Assembly: GCA_911728455.2 (NCBI GenBank)
Contig: OU452223.1
Span: 15,984,802 to 16,048,801 of the forward strand
DNA: 64,000 bases
From: Marthasterias glacialis
Lineage: Eukaryota > Echinodermata > Asteroidea > Forcipulatida > Asteriidae
Direction of reading: 5' to 3'
In this document: piece after piece, positions 12,276 through 23,766 of the stretch
Layout of the letters: each line of letters opens with the position of its first letter
Numbering within the stretch: the first letter of the stretch is position 1
The notes under the pieces: model-generated
The model's database searches: none
What the model saw: only the letters and a program-made list of their open reading frames with translations
Told to the model about the DNA's origin: nothing
Position numbers and translations under genes: made by a program

Positions 12276-14436
12276 ATTTTGGTATCAATTAAAAATCGAT
12301 TGTTTTATGCCAATTTTATACACCAATGTATGCAGATTTTTTAAAGAAAGTGATAAATGATTCCTTTGATACGTAACCCCCTGTTCTAAGAAATCGGCAA
12401 ATGTTGTGTTCACTGTAAAGATCAACAGGAGTGACTTCCTCAAAAAGTGCAATATTTCTTCCAGAAACGGCGGTCATTTTGTGAGAAATGCAACACCTCC
12501 AGTTGACTTGCATCCAAGTTATGTAGATTATTGTTTTCAAGAGAGCCGATTGGTTTAGTGTGCTTATCGTGTATACTTCAGACACCAAGTGATTTATTCA
12601 CATGTAAAATACACAGTAAATTCATCAGGGAAGACAATGAATTCGGAAAATAAACATATTGAAAATATTTAAATCAATGGTTTCATTACCGTATGCTTGT
12701 TTTTGTTATTTATTCCCTTTTGACGTCTTCTGGAATTTTACAATGCGCCTTTTCGAACTGCCGTGTATACAACAAGCGGAATAGAAACAACAGAGGTAAG
12801 ACATCAAGATGTTTTTTTTAAGTCCTTTAAACACGGTTCACGAGATGAGGTAATCGTATCGGATGGAAGTGGGGGAGATTGCCATGTTTGGGGACGCGCG
12901 ACGGGAAAAAAAACATGGTCTTCTGGTATTGCGAAGGATGGATGACCAAACTGGCTACCCGAGTTGAGGCATGGCTGTACCTCCATGATAAAACTAATCA
13001 TGCTTAACAATTGGAAGTACTTATAAAACCTATACTGTTATGTTTTCAGTGCTAATAGAGAGAGGTCATTTCAACGGTATAAATGGTTTTTATATTTTTT
13101 TAAAAGAAGTCACCAGCTCTTTCAAAAAATAATGGAGTGTACCACGAACGAGAAGGCAAGTGATTGTGCAATAGCCCTTACGCCCCCGTCTCAAGTGGCC
13201 TCTTGTTTGGTGGGTTCATTGGCCTCTCATTGTGACCGGCGGATATAATACGGAATGCTTTTGTGTAGGACTTCGGAACAACCCTTTTGTCGTCTGGCGG
13301 GGTGACTCATGGGATAAGAAAGAACCAAAGTACACTGAACAAAATGAATGAAATGCAGTCATAACAGTGTGTGCAATATAATGTGCTGTTTACTTTATCA
13401 CTCCTTCAAAAATGATGGTTATATTAATACACATAATAGCGGGGGGCAGGAGCCGCTCCAACACCTACGCAAGACCTTTTGCGTGCCCCTCGCTCCAAAT
13501 TTCAGTAAAACATAACAATATTCCGTACCTTTTTAACATACCGTTACCAAGCTTATTCTAGAAAATGATGACCCCTGACTGCCCCCTACAAGTTACACAC
13601 CGCCACATTGCTTTAACGTTAACTTTTCATACGCAAACATTGCAACTACCTATAGCGGGTGCCATGCTTCAAACTAAATGCATTTTGTGCATTTGGCAAA
13701 TGGGTAATAGCGCCATCTTATAATATAAACAAGTTCAACAATCTACAAGAAAATCACTTAACGAATTAATCAACACCAACATTCCCAGGTAAACCCTTGC
13801 AGAAATACACTCTATACTTTTCCATATGTAAAATGTGACCTAAACCATTAGTACTTTAAGTATAAACGAACTTGTGGTCCTCCATACAAAATGTATAGTC
13901 TTAATTAAGTATAAGAATGTTTTGTTCTCTTTTGGGACTTCTCAAAGTTACTTGTTTGTTTTATACCAGTGTGCACTTGCAGCAAACTTCGCAAGTATAA
14001 GTGCATTTTAGATAACTGTATTGTTTATTATATAGTTGTACATGTAATCCTTTGGGAGGAAATTGGCTTCTAACTTTACCTTTTATCCATAAGTGAGAAA
14101 CGTAGCGAAAACAAACTCATGTTTTGGGACAACTTACTTTTACGCTTTTCTCAACGCAGACCACCGTTTACCATAAGAAAGAACTAAAGCCACAGCGGAC
14201 GTAGTTCACTGCTATTCGGTTAAATTTTTTGTGGAATTCAAAATGGCCGCCATATTTTGTGTTTTCAGCCTGTAATTGGGGGGGGGGGACGGGCGGCAAT
14301 TATATCATTTTTTTTAACAATAAAATACTTTCAACATGCTAGGCCTGATTTTTTACTTGAGTGTCAGACCAAAAAATGATTTTGAATTGGCCAACCAACC
14401 TTAACATTGCTCGCTGGGCCCTGGGCGGCGGTCATT
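12276..14436. other. Intergenic stretch without a supported gene
   Basis: Only short open frames are present and none has recognisable domains. The region is AT-rich apart from local GC-rich patches (13440-13500, 14280-14300 with a G run). It separates two convergent transcription units. Confidence 0.6.
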
Positions 14437-14442
14437 TTTATT
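14437..14442 (-). promoter_or_regulatory. Candidate poly(A) signal for the minus-strand DRE-TIM/EF-hand gene
   Basis: TTTATT on the plus strand is AATAAA on the minus strand, about 340 bases past the TAA at 14783-14785. A second one lies at 14024-14029. Which is used cannot be told from sequence. Confidence 0.35.
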
Positions 14443-14782
14443 TTCAAGTGAAAAAAAACGCAACAACAAAAATGTTTTTATCCAAAAATAGGATAAATTG
14501 TTAGATTATGGCGCCCCAATGGTGACTCCAGGTATTATATTATGATGGGATTATATTGATCATGTTAAAATGAACAAGTTTGCCAAGTTTAACTAAATTT
14601 TAACCCCAAAATGGGCAAAAAACAGTCCAAAACCCCCTTTTTACGACATCATGTAGAACTCGGTGAATTGAGCATTTTGTGGCGTGTTTCATCAAAATCG
14701 GCCGAAAACTTTGGAAAATGCGGAGGGGTGCACCCCCGTCCCCGTACATCACCCCCGAAAAAGCCCGTTCCTGATAGAGTTA

Positions 14783-17700
14783 TTAAGGTTTACACTTCCT
14801 TTTTTGAGCCATTTCGTCTTGCATGGCTGGGATGATTCCTTTGCGGAATGTGATATCCAACAGCTCATCTGTATCCTTGATATTTGGATACTGACGTAGT
14901 GCCCACCTGAGGTACACTAGGAACTCGTTCCAGTCGACCTGGCCGTCGGTGTCCATGTCGATGGCGTTCAGTGCATTGATGGTGTCAGAGCATCGGTAGC
15001 AGGAGAAGAACGGTGCCATGAAGCCGTTGTAGAACGAGTCGTACTCCAACATGTTGTCTCCCTTGACCTTATCCTTGAGATCCCACTCGTCCCAGATCCC
15101 CCGGATCTGACCTATGAGGTTCTCGGCGTGTGGCGACTGAAGTTCCATTTCGGTGATGGCGTCCCTCATTTTGGGGGTAAGTTTACCACCAGAGCGGTCA
15201 AAGAGCAAAGCCAGGCCAACCATGCTCATGTACTCTTCCTTCCTGTGGATTAAATACAACATAAAATCATATACGATACCAATTTGTAAATTTATTTTTT
15301 AGTGGATGGCCAACGCGATTTCTACATCAAAACATATTAATTGAAAATGTGCATTTGAAATTGGTCATCACTTTTTAGCAAATTCTTGTTTGATCAAGAA
15401 CCATGTCTGATCGGAGCAGTGACGTAATGAACAGCCATGACGTTCTTGTATGTACTTATTTGAAACTGGCAATGTCTCACTCCACACAATGTTTAAACTG
15501 TACAAATAGGCTATTACACCTTATGCATTGACGTCATCACGCTGCCATCTTAGAGGTAAATCCATGATGTAACAATGGAAACGCAGAGATTTGTACGCGC
15601 GGCGCACAGGATTGGCCAATGAACAACCTCATTTTGACCTCTAGACGAGGGCGCCCTACTCAAATGACGTCGTGTGCATAATTTACTCTGATCAAACGAA
15701 CTGGGCCCAATTTCATGGCTCTGCTTACTGCGTCATTCTGCGCTTACGAAGACCATTCGCCGCTTACGAGGTTAGCGCCGAATTTCTGCGCTAGCTGTGT
15801 AAGCACGGAATCCTTAGTTACGTGAACTACGCACGCGCACAAGCAAAAATTCCTTGCTAACCCGTGAAATACGCTTAAGTAAGCACGGAATTGTCTGCTT
15901 CCGCAAGCGCCGATTTTTTGCTTACGGTAAGCAGAGCCATGAAATTGGGCCCTGGTGAGCGATGTGCTAGTGATTGTGTACCGCGTATTTCGTGAAAATC
16001 CAATACGCGGAAAGCCCAGTTGTATGCGCTATGCTCTGCGTTCAATACGCAGTACGCGCAATACGCAATACGCAATATGCGCACATGAGTTCCAGACACT
16101 CACTCACACATCGGGACTGGAGTCGTCGTCAGATTAGTTGATGATTTTATTCCTTGATTTTATATGGCGGTATTAAGCAAAGTAAATAGTGGTGTGTACA
16201 GAATTTATGCATGTGTGTTTTAAAACAAATATTGACTTCTTTTACTCGTGGTTTAGTCAAACTTTCATCCTAAATAGGACGCTCCCGGATCCGGGGCCAC
16301 CTCGCGGTGGTAGTTTTTCAGTGGTCCACTCAAAGCATTCAATATTTGTGTACTATCAACAAACCAAAAAAATAGTGTGGTATTTCGGATCGGAACCCTT
16401 TGCTTCTGAAGCAAAATTTGTTTGTGGCATGACTCCCCAAGAGTTACTGTCAGCTCTGGAATTATCGTCGCTTACACATGGGGTCATTCGCAAAAGGGGG
16501 AACACAGAATGATCACCTGCTGTTTCGGAGATCTTCCAGAATAACCTCCTTCATCCTTTGAGCCCGAGCCTCGGTAAACTCTTTATCTTTCCCGAAGACG
16601 TTGATCAGTCTCGTCCGGATCATTTCTGCCGAAGCCATGGTGGTGATGCGCACGGGAGGCTTCTCGCCAAAGAACTTTGCCAGGTCAAACTCTTCTGGAT
16701 TAAGATCGAAGACGAAGTCGAGAGCTCTGGCACCGAACACTGGCTGCTTGACGTCTGGGTCACGTCCAGTGCTGATCTTCGTCACCTCGATAGCGGCCTG
16801 CCTGAGATACTCGCAGTTGAATTTCTTCAAGACCTTCTTGTTGCCAAGTCGGATTAGGTTCATCAAGGTAACACACGACGCTGCGTTGCCCATGGAAGCA
16901 CCCTCGATGCAGACACTAGCCCAAATGCCATTGGCACCACTCATCAAAACCTGTTAAAAACAACACCACCATTACCATCTCTTTTGAAAGAAAGAGGAAT
17001 ATTGAACGGGAGCGTGTCGTCATGTTTATAGCAGGAAATGGAATAACCCAGTTAGCGACCTCTTTTGAATAAACTCCTCCAGCCCACGTTAATTTACCTT
17101 ATGGTGGACACATTACCCTAGGACAGAATACCCTATGACACCGGCGGTCACATCAATGTTTGACAAAAAGGCACCCTTTCTGATTCCACCACAGGCGCGC
17201 GCGTGTGCAGTATCTGGGTGAGAGCTCATCTTGCCATGCACAGCCACATGCTAACGACACAGCCCCTTTAAAATGGTTCTAATGACTTCATATGGTAAGA
17301 TCACATTGGCTCTAAGTGAGCTCCCCGCGAAGCTCCTCAAACATCAGAACAAAGGGACGAATGTCAGTTTGACAAACTACCTACCTCAAGGGCCGTGGCA
17401 TCACAGTACCCAAACTTCTCGTGAACGTGGACCAGCAGGTGCGACTTCCAGTTGTTGGCGTCCATCACCTTGCGGATGTAACTAGCATAGGTACCACACT
17501 CTTCTGGGAGGGACGAACCGCGAGGCTCCTCAAACATCAGACCAAAAGGACGAACTCTCGGGGGAAGCTTTGCCAAGAACTCCACAGTCTCGAAGACCCT
17601 CTCGGGATGGTCCGGCATGGTGTCCGGAAGGTCACGGAAACTGACGAACACCTTGGCCTTCTCGTTAAGCTCGTCGTGGCACCAGGTGATCCACTTCTGC

Positions 17701-18622
17701 AGGAGGGCGGTCATCTTGGCCATTGGGAATTTCTTGAAGTTGTAGACGACATCACTCAAATCGAGCTCGAAGATGACGTTGTACAGACCCACTTCCTTCA
17801 ACTTGGCAATTCCAACGGGGACCTTCTCAGTATTTGGTACTTTCTTTTTAATACCTTTAGAGGAAGGAAACAACCAATGAAATTTTTATTTTTATACGGT
17901 AGGAGGTAGTGTACCATATGGATGAGTGTTCTCTTCAAAAATTGTTAGCTTTTTTAAATATATCTTTTAATATTTTTGTTTATTAATAGAATCGTCTGAC
18001 TTTATAAAAAGCTTCCATTTCAGAATTATATTTGTATGAAAATCAATTGTTCTCAATTTCAGTATGATTATTAAGGGGGCTGTGTCGTCATGATTATATC
18101 AGTAAATGGAGTAACCCAGTTACTACGCCGCACGCGTGTATGACGGAGTTTGACGGCATCGTTTGGGAATTGACAGCACGCACGTGTGCAGTATCTGGGG
18201 GGGGGGGGGGGGGGGTCATCTTCTCATGCACAGCCATGCCTGCAGTAATCATGACGACACAGCCCTTTTAGTGTCCGTATTTTCCTGTTGAATTTCGACC
18301 TACCATCCGAGATCTCGGAGAAGGCGAAAAGTCCCTCCTTGTCTTCTCCCTTTTCGCAGAGCTGCTTGATGAAGATGTCGTCTACTCGGGTCATGTGAGA
18401 GAAGGAGGCAACGATGGTGTTCTTGAAGCCCAGTTTCTTGACCTCATTGTAGATCTGCCACTTGCTCTCGATGGTGTGCCCACGGAGCTGCCCAACGGTG
18501 CTCTCCCTGATGGAGTTATCGAGTACGAAGATATCCAGGTCCTTCAAAACATCGTACTTCTTCGTGTTTTTGGCAACATCTTCATGGAAAGACTTCACTA
18601 GTCTATCGTACTTTCCAGACAT
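14783..18622 (-). CDS. DRE-TIM metallolyase-like barrel fused to a C-terminal EF-hand, 560 aa (exons 18622-18304, 17854-17385, 16950-16517, 15242-14783)
   Basis: Four exons with GT-AG borders join in phase (1, 0, 2) from ATG 18622-18620 to TAA 14785-14783, giving 560 residues. Residues 1-about 400 look like the HMG-CoA-lyase/isopropylmalate-synthase (DRE-TIM) superfamily. A first-strand motif DNSIRE (D35, R39) stands where DxTLRDG is usual. HVH (H249, H251) is followed by a Gly/Ala-rich stretch and GN (N285). In the family these Asp, two His and Asn bind the divalent metal, so activity is plausible. Residues 503-514 form a canonical EF-hand loop (DMDTDG, then E514), preceded by degenerate EF-like segments from about 408. 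The substrate is unknown. No signal peptide or membrane segment is visible, so a cytosolic location is assumed. The barrel+EF-hand combination is unusual. A simpler aldolase relative remains possible. Confidence 0.85.
15519..15655. repeat. Dispersed repeat, inverted copy of 61925-62055
   Basis: The stretch with TTATGCATTGACGTCATCA and GCCATCTTAGAGGTAA recurs as its reverse complement near 61925-62055. It lies in the intron 15243-16516 of the DRE-TIM/EF-hand gene. Both copies carry TGACGTCA. Confidence 0.6.
15703..15952. mobile_element. MITE with 25-bp terminal inverted repeats
   Basis: The left end GGGCCCAATTTCATGGCTCT and its exact reverse complement at the right end bound a 250-bp non-coding element in an intron. 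The internal sequence repeats TTACGNAAGC-type words. A degraded relative lies at 62611-62792. Confidence 0.85.
16036..16085 (+). repeat. AATACGC short tandem repeat
   Basis: Repeated AATACGC units, some with one-base changes, lie within the intron 15243-16516. Confidence 0.6.
17005..17271. mobile_element. MITE of the GGCTGTGTCGTCATG family, copy 1
   Basis: The degenerate left end (GAGCGTGTCGTCATG) and right end (ACGACACAGCCCCTTTA) match the ends of 18072-18270. Shared internal words include AAATGGA.TAACCCAGTTA and GCAGTATCTGGG. It lies in the intron 16951-17384. Confidence 0.75.
18072..18270. mobile_element. MITE of the GGCTGTGTCGTCATG family, copy 2
   Basis: The ends AAGGGGGCTGTGTCGTCATG and CATGACGACACAGCCCTTTT are inverted repeats of about 24 bp. 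The element lies in the intron 17855-18303 and carries an 18-nt G run near 18200. A partial third copy is at 50601-50748. Confidence 0.8.
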
Positions 18623-18930
18623 CTTGATTTGACTTTTGATTCAGCACAGGAACCGAAAAGCTGGATGAATCAGAAGTAACCATTAAAATGATAAATCATT
18701 TGTTATATAAATGAAACAATAGGGCCTACAGCCTAAAAGGTGGTATTTTTAGTTATCGAAAAATGTGCTGTTTTTTCTCTTATTTTTTCGTTGTTTTATT
18801 TATTTAAATGGTGACGTAGATTTTTCAAAATCTACGACCAAAATGTAAACGAGAAAAGTTGAGGCGTCGACACACTCATTCCCTAATTAAGTAAAACTCG
18901 AACATTGTATGTCATATAGAAACTGTTACA

Positions 18931-19054
18931 TACACTCTAAAAAGTGCCGGGTCAGATTGACCCGGATTTGGGTCCCAGTGTGCCAAATCTATGATATTTT
19001 GGCACCCTGGGACCCAAATCCGGGTCAACCTGACCCGCCACTTTTTAGAGTGTA
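18931..19054. mobile_element. Snap-back MITE starting TACACTCTAAAAAG
   Basis: This is an almost perfect 124-bp inverted repeat: the left arm holds GTGCCGGGTCA and GACCCGGATTTGGGTCCCAG, mirrored in the right arm. It begins TACACTC and ends GAGTGTA, consistent with a TA target duplication. It sits about 300 bases upstream of the DRE-TIM/EF-hand start codon. Confidence 0.85.
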
Positions 19055-22000
19055 CCTTTTTGTCTTTTAAAATAATAATAATCGTTAAAAAGTAAAACGA
19101 AGACACCAAGCATTACAATTTCCTTATTGAAATGCGGTCATTAAGAAATGGAAAAAAATAACCCTTCGTACTGATCGCAGGCACTTTATTTACTTCTTGG
19201 TTCTTCTTATTTTTTAATGTATAAAAGGGGCTTGGACTTGGACTGAAATTTTCCTGATCAACGCCTATATGGCCGATGTATCGTCTGGTCATTAGTATGG
19301 ATAGAGGTACATGGGTAATAAATAAAGTATCACCGTCGACCACCATCAGTTATTATCGGTATTTTGTTATTGATGGTGTTTTCATCTAAGTAGTACTTGC
19401 TGACGTGTAGCAGTGCCACGTCCCTGATTTGTAAATGGAGGCAGGTCGATGAAAGAAGTCAAAGGGTAACCGCTTCGGACGGTTCTCCTGTTAATGTTAG
19501 GTCCAAAACCGTACAACAAAATGTGGACTGTTGATCAAACGAACAATTACTTGATCAATTTGTCTCTACATTGAGTGGTGTGTCCTCTGTGTCGATAACC
19601 AATAATTTCAACAATGTTTTGTTAACGATAATTGTTTGAAGTGTCTAACTCCCCCCCCCCCCCCCCCCCGCCCCATGACAGAACATTAATTTATAATGGT
19701 AATAATTTGTAAGAAGGGGACCCCGTTGGAAATAATTTGTCAAACTTTCATGGGCCAATCCCCGGTCCTCTTGTTTTAATGTTTGTTTTTCAAACAAAGC
19801 TTACAAAGCAACTTGCAAATATTGTGCGTCTTGCACGAGCTCGATGATTAGCGGGTGCTGGAAGATAGATGATAATACTGAACAAAATCAAATCAAATCA
19901 AATCAAAAACGCTTCGGTTGCTCAATGGTTTATTGCATAAATGAAGACCGACATAGATATCCAATGACGGACTTCCAATGGGCGTACTCGACGTGCTCTT
20001 CGACCAGATGTACTCGTGTTGTACACGACTAGTACATGTAGCCGACGAGCCACCTTGAATGAAGGCTATGAGATTATTCGTCTGGCTCGATGCAAAGAAT
20101 ATTAAATGTATGACGGCGTCTGGGGGTTAATCCTTTTAACCTCAGTGTACGTACATTCATACTAGTGACCCACTGGAGTATAAAGATTGTTTCGATCAGT
20201 GAACACACTCTACTATCGATCACTAACGTCTTTGGCCAAGACTAGAAAATCATGTGCTTTTACCCATGGCCATCGTGGTGGTCATGGTGACCAAAATTTG
20301 AGTGTTTGAGTTGCCGCGTTCAAAGGTCTAAAGGCATGTGGGTCATTCCATGAATCAAGGGCCCATTGGATTTGGTGTTCAGTATGCTTTCACCATGTTC
20401 TTCATGTTTACATTTGACAAGATGTATTCAAACCATTGAATACTAGTTTAAATCACAGCATGTGTAGCTAATAATAATAACCGAAATCATTGCCTTTTGA
20501 TTTTATGTCTAACGGTGTCCGTGTGTAAATGAGACACGAAGGCTGTGACGTAAATAAAAATGGCTTAACGTTGTGTTGATTCTTTTGATGTGTATCAAAA
20601 ACATGAAAGTATACAGTACATTTTTCTGATTTGTTATAAAACATACACCAGAAGGATTATGTAATGTAATAAGTTTGACTATTTTGGTAACTAGCTGATC
20701 ATGTTATAATCGATGCAAGTCAATGGTTTCTCTAATATATAGCAAGAACGCATATTTTAGTGTCTCCCTTTTCACGTACACACAATCATGAAGTCACTGG
20801 ATTGTTAAGAGAAACTGAAAGTAAATGGACATACTTAAGTGAATTGCAACTGCTAGTATACATGACTCATGCTGTATTTTAAAGAGTTTGCAAAGAAAGC
20901 TTGTCTAAAACTTTTTTTATCTTGAATATCCTTTGGTTCCTCTTGTAAGTTCTCTAGCGGGACACCCAAATGGTGTCCCTCTACACCTGTGCTTGCAAAA
21001 CATTGCTTATAGGCAGGCATGACCAAATTTATACTATTATTATAAATTTGCATCCTCAAATAAGCAACATGTGCATTTAAAACTAGATACGTCTCACATA
21101 ATAACGAAATTATGCATAAAAAATGGTTTGGTGTCCCCATTTACATGGGAACCAAAATACAGCTGCAAGCAGTTTGGAGTTTTTCTAAAGTACTTTGGAC
21201 TACCTTGATTGTTATTTAATGAGAAATGGTGTTATCATTTGCATAGACTAAGACATAACTGCCACCCTTCTTAAATTGTTGTTGTCCTTTTCCCTCTAAA
21301 GTCAGTTTAAGGTTCTAAGTTTTTATGAAGAGCCCCCTAAATTATGGAATACGGTAACCAATTTAACTAGATGGTAAATGTAATAGATCACACAACCTCC
21401 GACTAAAAGCACGAATAAGGTGCTTGATGGGGCAATGATTCAAATTTGAAAGTGCTAACAAAAGTTAGTGACATGACAAGGACACATTCCAACAGATCTG
21501 TTCTGTTTATTATAATGTACGATCGAGAGTTGTAGAAATAGAGAATGCTGAACAACCCTCAGGCGCGGACTCTATGCCCATAGGTTGACTGAAGCCCAAA
21601 AGCTACATGCGTCATCGATCAATATTATTACTATAGTATTACTTTTTTTCTACCAAAATAAGTAATGAACATAGTTTTGCTCTCTTTTTGTATACGTCTG
21701 GCGCTGTCTATAGTTGTTTGATACTGCAGTGGATATCAATTATTAAGAATGACAGTTTACAAGCCCAAGGCATTATGTTTAACCCGAAACAAAACTTTAT
21801 CAAGAAACTTTACCTTCAGTCTATCGCAATTTTTATATTTTGCGCTAACAGTGTTTGAGGGACGGTTTTTCACACTCAGTGTTTTAATGTGAGGGGTGAT
21901 TTTTGTTCAGTTTCCCACTAACTCCTTCTGTTGTGACAAAAGCAAAAAACTTAAAAACAAAAACACCTACAAACAAACTAAACTACAGCAAGTCTAAACT

Positions 22001-22088
22001 GAAGACAGCCTTAAAGAGGCCCACTGTAAGTGTCTAGACCAACCTGATGACAATGACGATCGTAATGATCATGGGCAAGAATTCAACT
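19055..22088. other. Intergenic stretch without a supported gene
   Basis: I find no gene or large element. A C run lies at about 19649-19668 and an (AAATC)n stretch at about 19886-19908. Short open frames are unsupported. Confidence 0.6.
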
Positions 22089-22422
22089 GTCGTGTGCCCG
22101 GAAAAAGGACGCAAGGGAAAGTTCCCGGTAAAAGGACGTAAGCAATTTATAATAAAATTTGTGTTTCAAGAATTATGAGCGGAAAAGTTTGGTATGTTTG
22201 TTGCCATGCAAAAGTCATTCCAGAAAGGTTAAATTCTGCATGGGGAATTGGGAAACATGTCTTCAGGGTAATTCTAGCAAAAAACAACTAACAAAAATGA
22301 CATATTTTTCATGTCAGGAGCTATTTTATTGCTCACGTCCTTTCTTTTTTACTTGGACAAACTACTTTATATTCCCGGCAAAGGGGCGTAAGGCCTTACG
22401 CCCTTTTGCCGGGCACACGACG
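22089..22422. mobile_element. MITE with compound inverted repeats
   Basis: The left end TCGTGTGCCCGG and the second block CCCGGTAAAAGGACGTAAG are mirrored by the right end, which contains AAGGGGCGTAAGGCCTTACG and CCGGGCACACGA. The right half also forms a hairpin of its own at 22377-22412. The element is about 334 bp and non-coding. Confidence 0.75.
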
Positions 22423-22664
22423 TGTTGTCTTGTCACTCACCTATAGTTAAGACTTCGGAATGTTATTACCTGCTGCTTGACACGACCCGTTCCCGTTGGC
22501 AGCTGGAGCGAAGTGGCGGTGAAAGTAAGCTGGGCAGTCCGTTAAATGGTTAAAAAAAACACAGCTTAGCGAAACACAGCTTAGCGTAGGCCGGGTTGGT
22601 CCCATAATGACCCCAGACCCATAGGAAAACCAATTCATATTTTTCTGTTGTTATGCAAAAAAAC

Positions 22665-22680
22665 CACGTGATATCACGTG
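22665..22680. repeat. 16-bp palindrome with two E-boxes
   Basis: CACGTGATATCACGTG is a perfect palindrome containing CACGTG twice. A regulatory role is only a possibility, since no gene starts nearby. Confidence 0.5.
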
Positions 22681-22955
22681 ATGTTCTCACGCGGTCTGCC
22701 GAGGTTTTTTGAGTACCACTTTTTAGTACCTATAGTAGTGTTAACCAGACTGTTTAATAACCATGAGCTCCAACAAAGGATAACCAGTGAACAAGCCCCA
22801 CAAGCGAAACAGTATTGTTGAGTGACCTCGTTAAGCCACAACGCGTCAAACCCAGTAAACAGACCTAATTTGAACACAGAGGGCCTTTCTGGCTGGCGAG
22901 ATACTTTGGCACTAACAGTCGTGATGAACCATTGTTGACTGCGTGGTTATGACCG

Positions 22956-22981
22956 GGTTGGTGGCTGGCCAGCCACCAACC
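22956..22981. repeat. 26-bp perfect palindrome
   Basis: A 13-base arm (GGTTGGTGGCTGG) is followed directly by its reverse complement, with no loop. No surrounding gene explains it. Confidence 0.7.
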
Positions 22982-23346
22982 AAGTCATCGCCTTTAATAA
23001 ATACCTTTAACGAAAAAAACCGGTAAAAATAATTAGAATTTGTTATTTTTCTTTCGCCGATATTTTATATGTTCAAGGGCCATTCTTTTGGCCGTTCAAT
23101 TTGTTCAGGACCATTGTGTTACGCTGTCAGAGTTGTATTCATTCACTATTCTCTACAGCATCAGTCCAATATGGAACTGAGTTGAACCTTGAAACCCATC
23201 AGACAATTGAACCTCATAATGAAGACGGTACAAACTTAATGACGTCATTATGACGTCATCGGGTGTTGAATTACAATAATTGAAAGATTAATATTTAAAC
23301 AAATAATAACTTCTAAACCACACATTGGATTGTAAACATTAATAAA

Positions 23347-23766
23347 ATGTAAACCCACAACTTTTTCTGAAATCAAAGATTTGAAGGTCCTTGCTTTTAT
23401 GGATTGTTAAAAAATGGTCCAACATTGTGCCCCTTGGGTTGTTAACTTTCATCTCCTGGAGCATTTTGGGTATGACTGGCCCTCTAAAAATGGCCCTTTT
23501 TTGATAAACAATGTAGGGTCATTTTTCCAAGATGAACTCTGGCCAGTTTACTCGTTCAGGGGTATTTTTATTTTGGGTCAGCCTGGCAAAACTTCTCAAC
23601 GGCTAACCTACTAAAAATTGAAAAGAAAAATGAAGTTCAGTTGTCAGAAAATATACTCGATTTGTTTTCTAGAGGCTGAAAGACTTTACAGTATTTTTTG
23701 AGTATTTTTGAATATTTAGCATTTAGCATTGGTTACTATGCGAGCCTATTTAGTGTGGTGCAACCC
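23347..23766 (+). mobile_element. GTGGTGCA-ended foldback repeat, single-arm copy
   Basis: This segment, from TGTAAACCCACAACTTTT to ATTTAGTGTGGTGCA, recurs in the same orientation near 59140-59550, inverted near 58641-59080, and in part at 49241-49691. It is non-coding. The 66-codon frame through it is not conserved in the other copies. Confidence 0.7.
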
